From positions 192,448,001 through 192,512,000 of the forward strand of contig JBITNC010000001.1 in NCBI GenBank assembly GCA_050084985.1: 64,000 nt of DNA, given 5' to 3'. Numbering within the stretch: position 1 is the stretch's first letter; every line of letters starts with the position of its first letter. A program made the translations under genes and the position numbers. The DNA is from Nageia nagi (Eukaryota; Pinophyta). This document shows positions 12,961 to 25,246 of the stretch, in pieces. Below the pieces are notes generated by a model, which did not search any database, had not been told where the DNA came from, and was given only the letters and a program-made list of their open reading frames with translations.

Positions 12961-14640
12961 ATACAACCTAATGTTAGGAAGCTATGCACTAGGTAGTAAT
13001 TGAATCTCATACTCAATGGATCATTTTGGTGGAAACCCTTTTGTATCAAATACTAAATCCTAAAATAATTGTAGTAGGCCTTGCACTTGCATATGGTTCC
13101 AAAGGAAATATAAATGTTATTATACATTCTATACTTAACATTAATGTTGTACTTCCAGAATATTTTTCACCTAGTTAAATAGCTACAAGTACAAATTTCT
13201 TACTGGCATTGATAAGTCTCTTCATTTTTCCAATTATCACCATCTCCATTCTCTTCTTCCTCTTATGAACATTAAAAAGGTAGGTTATTCTATCTTTTAC
13301 TAGTATTTACTAGTTCTCTTTCTTATGGTAAATGACATGTCTATCCCACAAACATAGATTAATAAAGATAACTCCATATATATCAAGAGGAATCACATCA
13401 TATACTATCATATCAATGAAATTATTATTAATACCAAAAGTCAAGGTACATTATTTTATCACCTAAAGTTTGGCATCATGATGCACCCAATCCAATTGGT
13501 ATGGAAGAGGATGGATGGTAGTATTTAATCTGAACTTGTTCATCTAACTCTCAGTAATGAGGTTTTCTTGTGATCCTAGTTCAAAAACTAAAGTAATTCT
13601 AGTCTTATTAACTTGAATATTGAGATGGAAAATTTGCACCTTTTTCTCTTATTTGTTAGTCTCATCTACTTGAACTTCTCTCTTTTGAACTGCTCCATAA
13701 ATGATATCTTCATCTACCTCAGAATTATCTTCAATACATTCCCTCTTCATGGCCATGGATGCCTTCTTCTTAGCATTTTTATTCTTATTTTGTAGACATT
13801 TTTCAAGATGAAGTATCCAACATTTATCATTAGTATAACCATCCTTGTCACACTATGAACAATATATTCTATCTTCTTTCTTCTTGGTAGCATTGGTTGA
13901 TTTATTCTCTTGTTATTTTTACTTACCTTGTCTTGATATTTTCCTTTCTTTTGGTCCTATTGGTTCTTCTTAGAGTTCCCACCATTCATCTTGATATTCA
14001 CATCCTCTTATAGGTATTGGGCTTGCAAACTTGCTTGATCCAAACTAGTTGGATGAAACATCATTAATATTCTTCTAATATGGATATGCAGTCCTCCAAG
14101 ATACTTTAGTAGTACTTGATGATCATTCAAAGAAATCACAATCATGGTGGCTAATAGTATAAATTCTATGATATAGTCTTACACTGATTATCCTTTTCCT
14201 TGTCTTAGGAATTTCCATTTAATAAGTTTCTTATCATGATAACCAAAAGAATAGAATTGATCCTCTAACAACTTTCTAAACTCTTCCAAAGATGTGATAG
14301 ATCATTGGTTATCATGCCTAAGGGATTATATATGATTTTTACACCAAATTAGTACCTTACCCCCCATTTGCAATCTTGCAAAAGAAATTTTATATTCAAC
14401 AATAGACACATTTTAAACTTGAAAATATACCTCAAGTTGCTTGAGCCAATTGTTTAACTTTTTAGCATCAATGTCCCCTACAAATGTTAGAATGTCCAAT
14501 TTGGCTTACACTTTGAAAGGAATTGTTGAATAATATGATTAATCAACATCTTGATTATTTTCAGTTTTATTTTCCTTTTGTTCATATTTTCCTAGACCCT
14601 TCAGTTCAAGGTTGAACCTAAATTCTCCTCATCAACTCCA
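12960..14640 (-). pseudogene. gag and protease remnant of the chromovirus-like element
   Basis: Gag: the minus frame from about 14500 reads KLNNWLKQLEVYFQ, then YKISFARLQMGGKVLIW and LLEDQFYSFGYHDKKLIKW, the capsid domain of chromovirus gag. A zinc knuckle remnant lies at 13823-13865 with C, C and C kept and the histidine reading Y. Protease follows at about 13600-13290: ENLITES, then TIHPLPYQLDWV and VYDVIPLDIYGVIF, the region after the DSGA site; the DSGA itself is decayed. About 12960-13290 reads only as linker. Confidence 0.75.
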
Positions 14641-14844
14641 TGAGTTGAGCCATGTTCTTTTCTAATGCAATGAACCTTATTTTAAAAGCTAAATATAATA
14701 TTATTTGGGCTTATTGTTCCTCCTTAAATCCCTCTATAATGATATATCTTCTGTCTCTTCTACCAATAATAGGATTGAAAGGAAATAACTCACAATTTTA
14801 TGATCTTCTACCTTGTATCCATAACCCTCTTCAAATATAAACTT

Positions 14845-14857
14845 CACTTTGATATCA
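14845..14857 (-). promoter_or_regulatory. primer binding site, Met-tRNA type, decayed
   Basis: On the minus strand the bases read TGATATCAAAGTG, eight bases inside the right-hand (5') LTR. The usual plant Met-tRNA primer site is TGGTATCAGAGC. The two mismatches in the aligned part are both G to A, as expected from loss of methylated cytosines on the other strand. Confidence 0.65.
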
Positions 14858-14864
14858 TTTTATA

Positions 14865-15828
14865 TGTAATCACTAGATGCTTATAGCATTCTTAGATCTT
14901 CAAATATAGATTTATTATTACGTATTTATGCCAAAATCACTTAAATGAATATATGATTATTTATTTACTTAATCAATTCAATGAAATGAATATTAAGAAT
15001 ATTGCAATCATACACAAAAGCTTTTGACATAACTATTTATAGTGGTTCCTTTCAATGTGAGAGTACATCCCATTTTGGCATGAAATTTTAGAACTATTGA
15101 CCTCAAATGAATTATTTCAATGTAAACAAAGGGAAAGAATTATTGTACACTATAACCTATACTCTTCTATGATTAACAAACACCATCTGGATCTATTTTT
15201 CGAAATCCAAGAATAGGTTTTCATAGGTATATAACACTTTTCAAGCATCTCTAATGCTTAGGTTTCATGCCATATCTTTTAAATCCTTTCTTATAGGTTT
15301 GATAATAAAAAATGAAGCTTCCACAAAGAGATATAGAATGAGATGATGCTTTCCTGATGGTTACACAACTCTCTAAATCCCAAGAATTGAAAATAACTAG
15401 TAGGAAATATTTCAAATTTCCTGACATATATTTTGGAATGGTAGAATTAATTTTTATACTAATGTGGGTGTTAATCTAGGTGCTAACACTATCATACTAG
15501 TGTATTTTGGAAGGTGCAGACTTAGTTTCCTATCATCTTCCTTGAGTAGGTCATTCTAGAGAATTTCTAACTTTTTGAACATACTACATCATCTTCATAA
15601 TATTCCTCATATGAAGGAGGTATCAAAAGCTATCATCCCCCACAATCCTAACAGTTCATTCCATAAAAGACACAATTTGAATGCTCCCTATATAATTGTT
15701 GCTCACCTCCACCATTAGTGTTAGGATTTTGGAATAAATACACTAGATTCTAAATTTGATCCTCTCAACCATCTAACCATGAAGAATCCTAGCCAAATCT
15801 TCATTATATACAATAGATCTCTAGATCA
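14865..15828 (-). repeat. LTR (5' LTR of the minus-strand element)
   Basis: Partner of 9343-10311. It lies next to the primer site, as a 5' LTR should in minus orientation. It ends at GATCA, beyond which the sequence no longer resembles the other LTR but reads as the PMD-like relic. Confidence 0.8.
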
Positions 15829-17050
15829 CTTTCCTCACTCTACCTCACCCACTAGATAAAATATCCTAAGATCTTAACCAACACCTCTTTCCTTCTTATC
15901 ATCTTTATGATGAATCTCCATAGGATTTATAAATACCTAATATCTTTATACCCACCTTGTTGCATAAGTCTCCATGCAATCTACATTATCTTTGAATGAT
16001 ATGGGAATTACTAGATATAAAATGTCATTAGGCTCGATGTAATGACATCATGGCCTATCTCCACATGCATGTACATATTGTAATAATTATATACCATATG
16101 GCATATCTTAGAACAAGCCAAAATAATATTGTATATGCTCCTAGAACAATATCTCCATATCTTACTCACTTTTCTCTAATATCTAGAGGATGTTACACTC
16201 ATTCTAATTGCATATCATCCTTGAACCATTTATGATCCCCTTTTCATGGTTTCCAAATTTTATCTCTAGGTTGTAGATTATCCCACATTCCTCTATACTA
16301 GGCATAGCCTCCCTTATACTCCCTAATCTATGATTGCATGACATCCCTTAGCTATCATCAAGCATAAGGAATATCCAATCCCTCCAAATATGGTACATAA
16401 TCAATCATCTTGTCATTGTGAATCACTAATTATAGTACATATGGCCTCATAATAGCAATATGTTCCTAAACCTATATATGTACCAATAGGGAGGCATTCA
16501 ATCCCTCTCACCATTATCTCAAGTTATATAACTTCTTGCATTTTTGCATCATTAATGCATACCCCCATGAAAAATATAGTATCATTATCCACCATTGCAA
16601 CTATAACTCTTAATATTTTCCATGGAAATTTTAGACTAGAGACATGATGCAAGACCTAGCTAAAGATGAGTAACATTAATAGTGTCTCTCATCAATCGAT
16701 TACATGAGTCCTGAACAATGGCTCGTAGTCTAGACCACCATCGCTAACATCCCAATAAGCCCATATTCACAATCAACTGTATTGAATCTTTACAATACTA
16801 CCCCTTTATGGGTATCCATTATGACCCTCTCCACCTTAATGGGGATCTTGAATATCTATTACATATCCTCTAAGGTAATACCCATTTCCCTTATTAGGAA
16901 ATCAAAGGTACATTAATTTAGATCCCAACACTTGCTAATGGTCCATATATGCTTTATCACACATAAATCATTGTACTCTTATGTCACCCACCAATCCAAC
17001 CCTTTCCAACCAATACCAATCTGGCTAATCTAGTTATGTTTGTACTTCTC
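15829..17050 (-). pseudogene. PMD-like (plant mobile domain) protein relic, N-terminal part
   Basis: On the minus strand from about 17000 down, frames broken by stops read WWVT, YNDLCVIKHIWTISKCWDLN, then TFDFLIREMGITLEDM and IFKIPIKVERVIMDTHKGVVL, then CEYGLIGMLAMVV. The order (a W or CW motif, T-F-F, then GE or RE with M-ITLEDV, then a short hydrophobic-P-I segment) is how the plant mobile domain of MAIN/MAIL-like genes and of some transposons begins. Further down are IDYVPYLEGLDIPYA, YRGMWDNLQPRDKIW, WFKDDMQLE and VRYGDIVLGAYTILFWLVLRYAIWYI. The frame breaks off at an inserted LTR and appears to go on at 9342. A host-gene fragment or a transposon-borne PMD are both possible; stops show it is dead. 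Confidence 0.55.
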
Positions 17051-17152
17051 CTAAGATTAGTTTGAACTTATTCCATAATTTAATTTTCATAAGTTTAATT
17101 TGATCTTGATCACTTCAAAAGTTATTCAACATTTAAATAAAAATATAAACTA

Positions 17153-17153
17153 T

Positions 17154-17192
<39 letters not shown>
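17153..17192. repeat. compound microsatellite (TA)n(GA)n
   Basis: About ten TA units are followed directly by about nine to ten GA units. It lies between the two minus-strand coding relics. Confidence 0.95.
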
Positions 17193-17759
17193 TTTTGAAA
17201 GGGTCTCTAAACCTTTTACATTCTTAAAATGCTATGATAAATGTCATATACTATCCCCAACAATCATATGGATATAAAACTTATGATCAACTTTTTTCTT
17301 GTACAAAATATATTGTAGTAAATACCTAAAAATGAAGCATCTTTCTATACACCATTGTATTCTATATTGACATTAATTACATGTAATAAATTTACAAAAA
17401 GATGAAGCATTCCTTAGTGAATTTACATTTTTGATTCTTGTGGTTGCTATCTAAATAGTGGTTTGGGACTGAAGTATTTGGTTTTATTGAACTCTCCAAA
17501 GTACTTTCCAATAGTAAGGTCCATTTTCATAGATGAAGGGTTTTTTTCCTTCTTTATTAAGAAACAATAGTTTACTAAAATTGTTCTTATATCATTTCAA
17601 ATATAAATTTTTCTTCTTGATCAACATTTAGGATAGTTGCAATGGTAGACCTTCAAAATGGATACTATGCATGCCTCCTAATGTTATTTCTTCTACCAAA
17701 ATTTAATTATGTAATTTGAAGCTCTAAGGAATTCTAATGGATTTCTACTTTTACCACTT
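17193..17759. other. spacer without a recognised gene
   Basis: AT-rich, with no readable family on either strand and no terminal repeat found. Confidence 0.5.
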
Positions 17760-18830
17760 CTTTATGCTTAATTATTCATCCTCCTTTGTGCTTTGTTATT
17801 CTTTTTCTTCACCTAGCTCTTGTGGGAAGTCTTCATCCGTTTGTATAGGCTTATCATTCATATAAAGAGTTAAGGATTGGTGCTAATTTTCCTCAAGAAT
17901 GTTATCTCTCTTTTGATCTTATTCCATTTTATTTGTTAATTGAGGTTTCTACTCACTTCTTCCTAGGATAGGCTAAGTATGATGGGTCTCAAACATGCTT
18001 TCTCCTCTCATTTAATTCTCTACAATTTGAACTCCTTTCTATTTTTTTTATAATCTTCCTCCTGTATGCTTTTTTTGGTTAATCTTTAAAATTTTAATTC
18101 TTATTGTAATATTCCTCTTTGGGCTAGGATATTTCTTTTTGCCTATATCTTTAGCCTTCTTGCTTTTCTTCTTATTTTCCATTATCTCTACTTCTTTAGG
18201 TTCTTCCTATAGTCTTTTTCTACTATTGATGTTTGACCTTTTTGCTTCATTCGTACTTATCTGCCTTCTTCTTATAGATTCTTCTCCCATGTTCTTTTTC
18301 TTGTTCAATAATTCCATTAGTCCTTATAGGGGAATATTATCTTTGTTCAAATCGCTAGGTATAGTTGGAACTGGTTCATTATTAAGATGATTTGCTAAAT
18401 GCATGATATCATACATAAGCTTGATCACATATTAGCATGGGGGAACTTTAGTTGGCTTATCCTTTACCTTATTCATTGAAATTTGCATTGAGTGAAAGAT
18501 AAAAAAGGGTAAACTAACTACTTCATTTTCAAACTTGAAGTGGTTGAGGAGTCCAAAGTGAAAAGCAAAAATTTGTTCTATAATACATTGTCCTATATTT
18601 TTTTAACTTAATCTCCTCCCCTTAAAAATGAAATACTTCCTTTATCTTTGCATTCCTTCTAATTTTGTTTCCTTGGTTGAACATGAAATTCACTCTTGTT
18701 ATTATTTTTGTACTAAATATTATATCTCTCACATGAATTCTATAGGTTTCGTATTCCCATGTGTTTACCACATTTGGATAGTATTGGGTCAAATCCTCTA
18801 TTGATCTAAAATGGATTTTTGGATTCATTA
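17760..18830 (-). pseudogene. unassigned coding relic with lysine-rich tail
   Basis: Minus strand, two frames. From 18828 to 18622 it reads MNPKIHFRSIEDLTQYYPNV, then NTWEYETYRIHVRDIIFSTK and ITRVNFMFNQGNKIRRN, and stops. From about 18600 a second frame reads IGQCIIEQIFAFHFGLLNHF, then LPFFIFHSMQISMNKVKDKP and VIKLMYDIMHLANHL. It goes on into a charged stretch with ENKKKSKKAKDIGKKKY near 18140. Only three stops occur in about 460 bases of the second frame. I do not recognise the family. The layout (folded part, then Lys/Glu-rich tail) is common in gag-like or accessory proteins of plant retroelements, but that is a guess. Confidence 0.4.
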
Positions 18831-19635
18831 AAAAGATGATTTTTGAAGTAATTATTATGATGGATTTTATTAAATTATGTGATAGGTCTCATCTTCAAGA
18901 GACTTATTATTTTTATGATTTGTAAAATTAATTTATGATGTGTAAATCATAACTCTTCAAAATTTGGAGTTAGATAAAAAGGCAAATATGCATCATATAC
19001 TCTATTGGATAAATCACTAAGACAAACCCAAGTTGAACCAAGATATCAAATTTGGATGAAATTTTTTATTACTAGCCATTGTAATGCAGATTCATCATAA
19101 TAATAGAATAACTCATTTTGTTGGATATAGGCTTGAAGAGAAGGTGAACTATGGTAAAATCTTTGTTCATCATATTATAGTGTATAATTTTGGTAATTAC
19201 TTATGATTTGTAGTTGCTTAATTTATTTTTCAAGAACTTATAATTTCTAGGTGTATTAAGATATGTATTTTGTGAGATGGAAATGCCATAAGCAAGCCTT
19301 ATGGCTTAACAAAGGAGAATTTGGGCTTTTTCTCAATTTTGATTATCCTTAAGGAGTAAGGTTAAGATGAGAAGATTTGAACCCTTGATGTAGTGTGTTG
19401 CAAAGGTATCAATCTCCAAGTAAGAGATTGTTAAGTGTGGATCCTGATTTAGGCTTGATCTTTGCATTTATCCTACTCTAATCTTAATTGGTGTATCAAT
19501 CAACAATTAAATCAATTAACCAATCAATCAACATTCAATTAGTATACTGATTAGGAAATATATGATTGTGGAAGCACTAAGTAACCAAGGTTGTCACATT
19601 TGGTCTACATTTGGTAAGCAATTTGATACATAATG
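18831..19635. other. spacer without a recognised gene
   Basis: AT-rich. Near 19440-19570 it is rich in repeated CAAT and AATCAA steps. It ends in the TAATG target site of the next element. Confidence 0.5.
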
Positions 19636-20253
19636 TGTAGACCCAAAATAATGCATATAATTATTTATGGGGATTAATTAATGTACTATTTGTATACATG
19701 TTTCTTATTGTCACATATATATGAAGTATGGAAATAACAAATAACAAAAAGATACTTGTGTTTAATTAAATTGAATATTCATTCCATTATAAGAAACATA
19801 TACAAAATATGAGCATACATTCTTTCAATTACATGTTGTTGGTAGCTTAAAAGAGGTACATCGCTAGTGGCCTAAAATAAGCAATATAATAAGTGCAATC
19901 AAGAATGTAGCGATGAGCCAATGAAAGAATCATCATATAGCAAACATAAGATATAACTTATGAATAATAATTGCACATAATAGAGTGATGTAACATATGC
20001 TAGAATCTTTATAGAGTCCTCATATTTGTTTTCCCATAAGGTTTAAGGTCATCAATTTATGCCTTTATATATGATACATATTGACATGACTTAGATCTTT
20101 TTGACACCTTGTGCATGCCACAAGGGTCCACTAGATATATTAAATAGCTTTATCATGGCTTAGGGTATTATTTAACCCCTTTTTACATAATACATCATTG
20201 AGGATCTAAAATGAATTATTTAATAAATAATAATTCACTTTTAGGCATCTACA
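19636..20253 (-). repeat. LTR (3' LTR of the minus-strand Tat element)
   Basis: 618 bp. It pairs with 27953-28571 over the full length, for example TTTATGGGGATTAATTAATG, GCAATCAAGAATGTA, GGGTATTATTTAACCCC and the A/T-rich AATTATTTAATAAATAATAA block. The ends are TGTAGACCC and CATCTACA. Confidence 0.93.
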
Positions 20254-21763
20254 TTTTTTCCCTCTTTGGAGGTGTGATTGAAGCAATGAAATTACATTTC
20301 CAAAGATGGAAGTATGGAAGAAACTTTTTTGGAATTTTTGAGCTTTTTGTTGCACTATTCCTTGTTGGTGATGATAATGAATATAGATGGTGGTGATGTT
20401 GAGGGTCTTTTTCTACCTCCTTTTGACTTGGATTCCCTAAGAAGAGTCCTTGAGTGGTGTATCCAAGGTAAAACTATGATGAAGAGCCTCTCTTTATGAA
20501 TTATGTTGTATTGATGATGGAAATGATTGCGATGATGTAGTTATATGGTCCCAAATTTGGCTTTGGAGATGAAATATGTGATTTTTCTCCTTGTACTACT
20601 TCAATCATGAATATGGTCATTCCTTCATGTTTGATACTAAGGAACCATTCACACTTACATCCATGCCTTGAAATAGAAGGGATCTACTTTGAATTTAGTG
20701 AAATGAGGATGAAATGTATACCGCTAGCAGGGTATGGAACAGTGTTCACATTTTTGGTGGCATGGAATGGTCTATATTTTCTTTTGTTCTTCAGGATGTA
20801 GATACCTGCAATGAAGTGTTTGTCATAAAAATGGGGTGGATGCATAGTGAGTTACATCACCCATTTATGATGATTCAATGTCAATAATACACTTATGGTT
20901 GCATTGTTGGTTTATCTTTTAAGTGAGTGAACTCTCACTAGTCATATCGATGGTCATCGATAATCATACATTTTACGTCTATGATCCAAAGACATTATGA
21001 TTTGGATTGATTCAAAGCAAAAACCATATGGATACATAGTAAGTTGTATCATCCATTGATAATGAGTCAATGTCAACAACTTTCTCATGGTTGTATCGTT
21101 GTCTTACTTTTAAGTGAGTGAACTCTCACTAGTTGTATCAATGGTCATCGATGATCATACATTTTATGTCTATGGTCTATAGACATTAGACTGTCATTTT
21201 TCTTTTCCCTTTTATTATTCTTCTCTTTTTTTTTTTACTATTTTTCCACTTTACTAACACTATGTTGATAGTTATGCATGCCCCTGGTGGCATAGAAGTC
21301 CTTGAATTTTACAAAAATAAAATTATTTTGCCTTTTATTCTTCAATAAATATTTTGACACCATGCTCATAGCTAAAGATGAGATTTCCTCTAGCTGATGC
21401 TATAAAGGGGGTAAGGGATGTAGATTTATCACATGCAGTAAGTGTGCAACAATGTCCCTTACACCCATCATAACCCAAATCCACCATGTTAGTAGTTGGG
21501 TAATAATCATGGATTAGCAATACATGGAGGAGAACATTGTTGTTTAGAGCTTGTGAGAAATGTAGCATAGAATGTAGAGTGAATTCTAGAAGAGAAGATA
21601 ATATTTCTCATGTTCCTTTATTCTACATTTTTTTACACTGTCGATGGCCTGTTTGTAGTGCACGTTGCTAGCATCATGGGAATCTTTGGATTTTGCAAAT
21701 AATAAAATTTTGAGTGTCCTTGCTCATGAATTATGTATTTTGTAGGACACAAAGCTTTCATCT
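20254..21763. other. 3' untranslated region of the Tat element
   Basis: It lies between the 3' LTR and the stop codon of pol (21764-21766, minus strand). No family is recognised on either strand. The short open frames on the plus strand at 20211-20801 overlap the LTR end or the purine tract and look like chance reading. A tandem duplication with a 192-bp period occupies 20838-21190. Confidence 0.6.
20838..21190. repeat. tandem duplication, period about 192 bp
   Basis: Unit 1 starts GGATGCATAGTGAGTTACATC at 20838 and unit 2 starts GGATACATAGTAAGTTGTATC at 21030. Both share TTTTAAGTGAGTGAACTCTC, a short palindromic TGGTCATCGATNATCA block, and CATTTTATGTCTATG. The second unit is cut short at about 21190. 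The copies have diverged visibly. Confidence 0.9.
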
Positions 21764-22998
21764 CTAAGCATAGAAGTGTTTAAGATGGAAAACATTGAAT
21801 TTCTTTAGTTCTCCTTTGCCATCCATGGATGATAGTTTATATGCATCTAATCCTATTGCATCAATTACAACATATGGGCCTAGCTAACTGGGCTCAAAGT
21901 TAAATTTTGCTTCATCTTGTGTTGTTATTTTATTAATGTTTTCTTTCAAGACTAAATATCCTACCTTGAATTTCTTTGCTTTGATTTTATTTCCAAATGC
22001 TCTTTATTTTTTACATGGTATACTTTTTGAGGTTCAATGGCTTTGATCCTTTTCTCATCTAATGATTCTAGCTATTATAGCCTTGCTTTTCTTGCATCTT
22101 CATTATATATGTCACTTTGTAAGGAAATTCTAAGGGAGGGGATTTCCAACTCAAGTGGGACAATGGCCTCGTATCCATATACCAATGAGAATGGTGTTGC
22201 CCTAGTGGATGTACAGATACTTGTTGTATAAGCCCATAATGCATATGAAAATTGGTCATGCCAATATCTCTTATATCTATCCCATGTTTGGGAAAGTATA
22301 CTCTTGAGTATCTTATTTGTAGCTTTAACTTGACCATTACCTTGAGGATATTAGATGAAAGAAAAGGTTTGTGTAATGTGAAACTTCTTACAAAATGCCT
22401 TCATGTCTTTACCTTTGAAATTTGGGCCATTTTCCATGATCAATCTTTATGGTACAACAAACCTTATGATGATATTTTTGGTGAGGTATGCAATGATTTT
22501 AGCTTGAGTGATTGATTTCGTTGGAATAGCTTCCACCCACTTGGTGGCAAATTCTATAGTTATAATGACAAATTTGTGTCCTTCCATAGAGTGAGGATTA
22601 ATCATACCAATCAAATCTATGCCCCAAGTAGCAAATGGCCATGGAGAAATAATAGAATGTAGTTCTTAAGTAGGTTAATTCTCTAAATTTGCATGTTTTT
22701 GACAATGCAAACAAGTTTTTACATGATCTTTACAATATTCTTCCATAGTATGCCAATAATATCTAATCCTCAAAATTTTGGTGTGTAATACCTTTGTATG
22801 GAAGTGACCACCATATAAACCATCATGAGCTTGTTCTAAGGTAGTAGCTATCTCTTCTTGTGTCAAATATCTCAATAATGCACCATCAAATGACCTCCTA
22901 TATAAAACTACTCCAATGATCACATATCTTATTACGGTTCTTTTCAATCTCACCCTTTCATTTCTATCAAAATTTTCAAGAATTATTTGATTTTTCAA
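21764..22998 (-). pseudogene. integrase remnant, 3' end of pol
   Basis: From 22998 the frame reads LRYLTQEEIATTLEQAHDGL, then YGGHFHTKV, YYWHTMEEYCKD and CLHCQKH: the His-His-Cys-Cys zinc domain. About 22640-22370 gives the core with KWVEAIPT and IMENGPNFKGKDMKAF, the second aspartate position reading N. 22337-22068 reads YWHDQF-like and YGYE-like blocks in broken frames. 22000-21764 reads FKVGYLVLKENI, then LGPYVVIDAIGLDAYKL and FNVFHLKHFYA, ending in a TAG. This end matches the normal end of Tat pol. Confidence 0.85.
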
Positions 22999-23039
22999 AT
23001 AATTGTAGTTATAAAAGTACCAATTCTAAAATCATTCTC

Positions 23040-24090
23040 TTCTATAATAAGAAAAGCTTGAATCTTATCCATATGATCCATGTAATAAGGAGAGTTTAAC
23101 TTATGAATTATTAGGATGGTCTCTTCATCCTCAATCTCAATTGGTGCTAGAGAGGCTGCACTTGCCATTGCATCTGCATACTTCTTATTAGTTCTTGGAA
23201 TATTTTGAATAATATATCTATCAAACTAATCCAATAAATCAATCACCATAAGTCTATAAGGCCTTAAATTTTCATCTTTAGTATCAAAGAAACCTTGCAC
23301 TTGATTGATAATAAGCTATTAATTCCCATATATTTCTATATCCTTGATTTTCAAATTTATAGCAGCTTTCAATCCTAATATCAGTGCCTCATATTCACCC
23401 ATATTATTTGTACAATCAAAAACAAGATTGCAAGCCATAGGGATTACCTTATTTGTGGGAGATACCAAGATAATACTTGATCCTACTCCATGAGAGCATT
23501 TTGAACCATCAAAATATAGAGTCCAAATAGTGGGCTCATCTTCTATAAGCCATATGTAGTCAACGAGGATTGAGATCTCATCAAATTCATTTTGTTGGTG
23601 ACCCTCTAATGGGTCTACACATCGTTGGTGGTGTCATTCACCTTGATATTTGTTTGGAAATTCTCTATGTATGAATTTCTCCCTATCTTGAGGGAAATCA
23701 ACTATCAAATCTATGATTACTTGGTCTTTGATACATTTTTGCTTTACAACATTGATGTTGAATTCCTATAGCAACATTAACCACTTTGCAAGTCTACCTG
23801 ATATATGTTGCTTAGCCATAAGATATTTCAATGGGTTAATAGTACTAATAATAAATGTAGTGCAATATAATAAATAATGTCTCAATTTTTCAATAGTGAA
23901 GATAATACCATAGCAAAAATTTTCCATAGGAGTGTATCTAGTCTCATAGTTAATCAATGTTTTGTTGAGATAATAGATGGCTCTTTCCTTATTTTATATA
24001 TCTTTTTGATAAAGCATTGTACCTAATACATATAATGTGGCTAAGATGTATAAGTAAGTAGGTTTTGAAAAATCCATGGGCACTAGGATA
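23040..24090 (-). pseudogene. dual RNase H remnant
   Basis: First domain (about 24090-23640): ERAIYYLNKTLINYETRYTP, then FTIEKLRHYLL, INPLKYLMAKQHISGRLAKW and LMLL. Second domain (about 23540-23040): LYFDGSKCSHGVGSSIIL, then NNMGEYEALILGLKAAINL, IEIYGN, and ASAASLAPIEIEDEETIL. The second domain keeps D and E but the later aspartate of GDS reads N. The arrangement is the one known for Tat elements. Confidence 0.85.
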
Positions 24091-24099
24091 GGAGGATTA

Positions 24100-25000
24100 A
24101 CCAAATATTATTTATTATCCTCAAATACCTTTTGAAAATTATCATCCCATACAAACTTGATATCCTTTTTTAGAAAATGGGTGAATGGTCTACATTGGTC
24201 TCCAAGTTGTGAAATGAATCTTATAACTTAATTTATTTTACCATGGAGGCTCCTTAATTATCACAAGTTTTTAGGTGGAGGCATACTAACAATGGCTTTA
24301 ACTTTCTTAGGGTTTACTTTTATTTCTCAATTAGAAACCATGAACCCTAATAATTTACCAAAAGTAACATCAAATGCATATTTTTTAGGTTTAAGTTTTG
24401 ATTTGTACCTTTAAAAAATGGTGAATACCTCTTCAAGAAATTGTAAATGATATTGTCCTTATTTGGATTTGAATAGAATGTCATCAACATATACCTCCAT
24501 AGTCTTGTGAATGTGCTCATGAAACATGGTGACCATTGCTCTTTGATATGTAGCTCCTCCATTTTTAAGTCCAAAAGGCATAACCATCCAATAAAAATTA
24601 CCCCAAGGGGTAGTAAAAGCTATTTTATGTTGGTTAGCAAGGTTAATCAATATTTGGTTATAGCCAAAGAATCCATCCATAAATGATAATGTATCATGAC
24701 TAGCTATATTATCAATAATCATATCAATATTAGGCAATAGGAAATCATCTTTTGGATAAGCATTATTAATATCATAAAATTAATACATGCTCAGATCTCA
24801 CTAGTTGGTTTAGAAATAGATATAATATTTGCCATCCATTTAGAATAAGTCAATTGGCCTTATTAATTAAACATTCAAATATTTTTCTATTTCTTTCTTG
24901 ACTAGTAATGCCTTGGAAGGATGCATCTTAGTTGGTTTTTGTTTGATTGGCTTGGCTCCCTCTTTTAGTGGTAAATTATGCATAACAAATGAAGGATATA
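24100..25000 (-). pseudogene. reverse transcriptase remnant
   Basis: About 24960-24880 reads KALLVKKEIEKYLNV, a stop, then LIRPI. The region 24737-24459 reads MPNIDMIIDNIA, DTLSFMDGFFGYNQI, FTTPWGNFYWMVMPFGLKN, GGATYQRAMVTMF and VYVDDILFKSK, the RT palm with an intact YVDD box near 24480. The following blocks (KDNIIYNFLKRY and GKLLGFM-like reading) are shifted in frame. The best conserved RT of the minus-strand gypsy copies. Confidence 0.9.
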
Positions 25001-25246
25001 AAATTAGCATATCATTATAAGACTAAGCAAAAATATTAGAATATTTAATGAATTTTTTTTGTACCTTTCTTGTTATGGAGGAGGTAGGGCAGCTCTAATT
25101 TGTATCCATCTTTCATCATCTAAAGTGCCAATACTGATGTGTATCAACTCTTCTTATGGAAATATGAGATCTTATTTCTTTTGCAATAATGATGGTAGCT
25201 CCTGAATGCTTGGTACAACATCATTAGTTGAATTTAAGGGTTGGAC

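Larger units (their letters stand above)
9343..15828 (-). mobile_element. Ty3/gypsy chromovirus-like element with two LTRs, dead
   Basis: Two direct repeats of about 965 bp, 9343-10311 and 14865-15828, flank a minus-strand gag-pol relic. Both start TGTAATCACTAG on the plus strand and end near GATCA. Just inside the right LTR, on the minus strand, lies a decayed Met-tRNA primer site. Order on the minus strand: gag (about 14600-13870), zinc knuckle (13823-13865), protease (13600-13290), RT (12960-11690, split by another LTR), RNase H (to 11174) and partial integrase (11240-10779). The LTRs are clearly diverged (roughly three quarters to four fifths identical by eye), so the insertion is old. 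No target duplication can be recognised. It sits inside the PMD-like relic. Confidence 0.85.

Noticed and set aside
18139-18390. Plus-strand open frame of 83 residues with hydrophobic runs
   Set aside because: It is antisense to the better-supported minus-strand relic with Lys/Glu-rich reading.
20211-20801. Several plus-strand open frames
   Set aside because: They start in the LTR end or purine tract of a minus-strand element and show no homology or shared frame.
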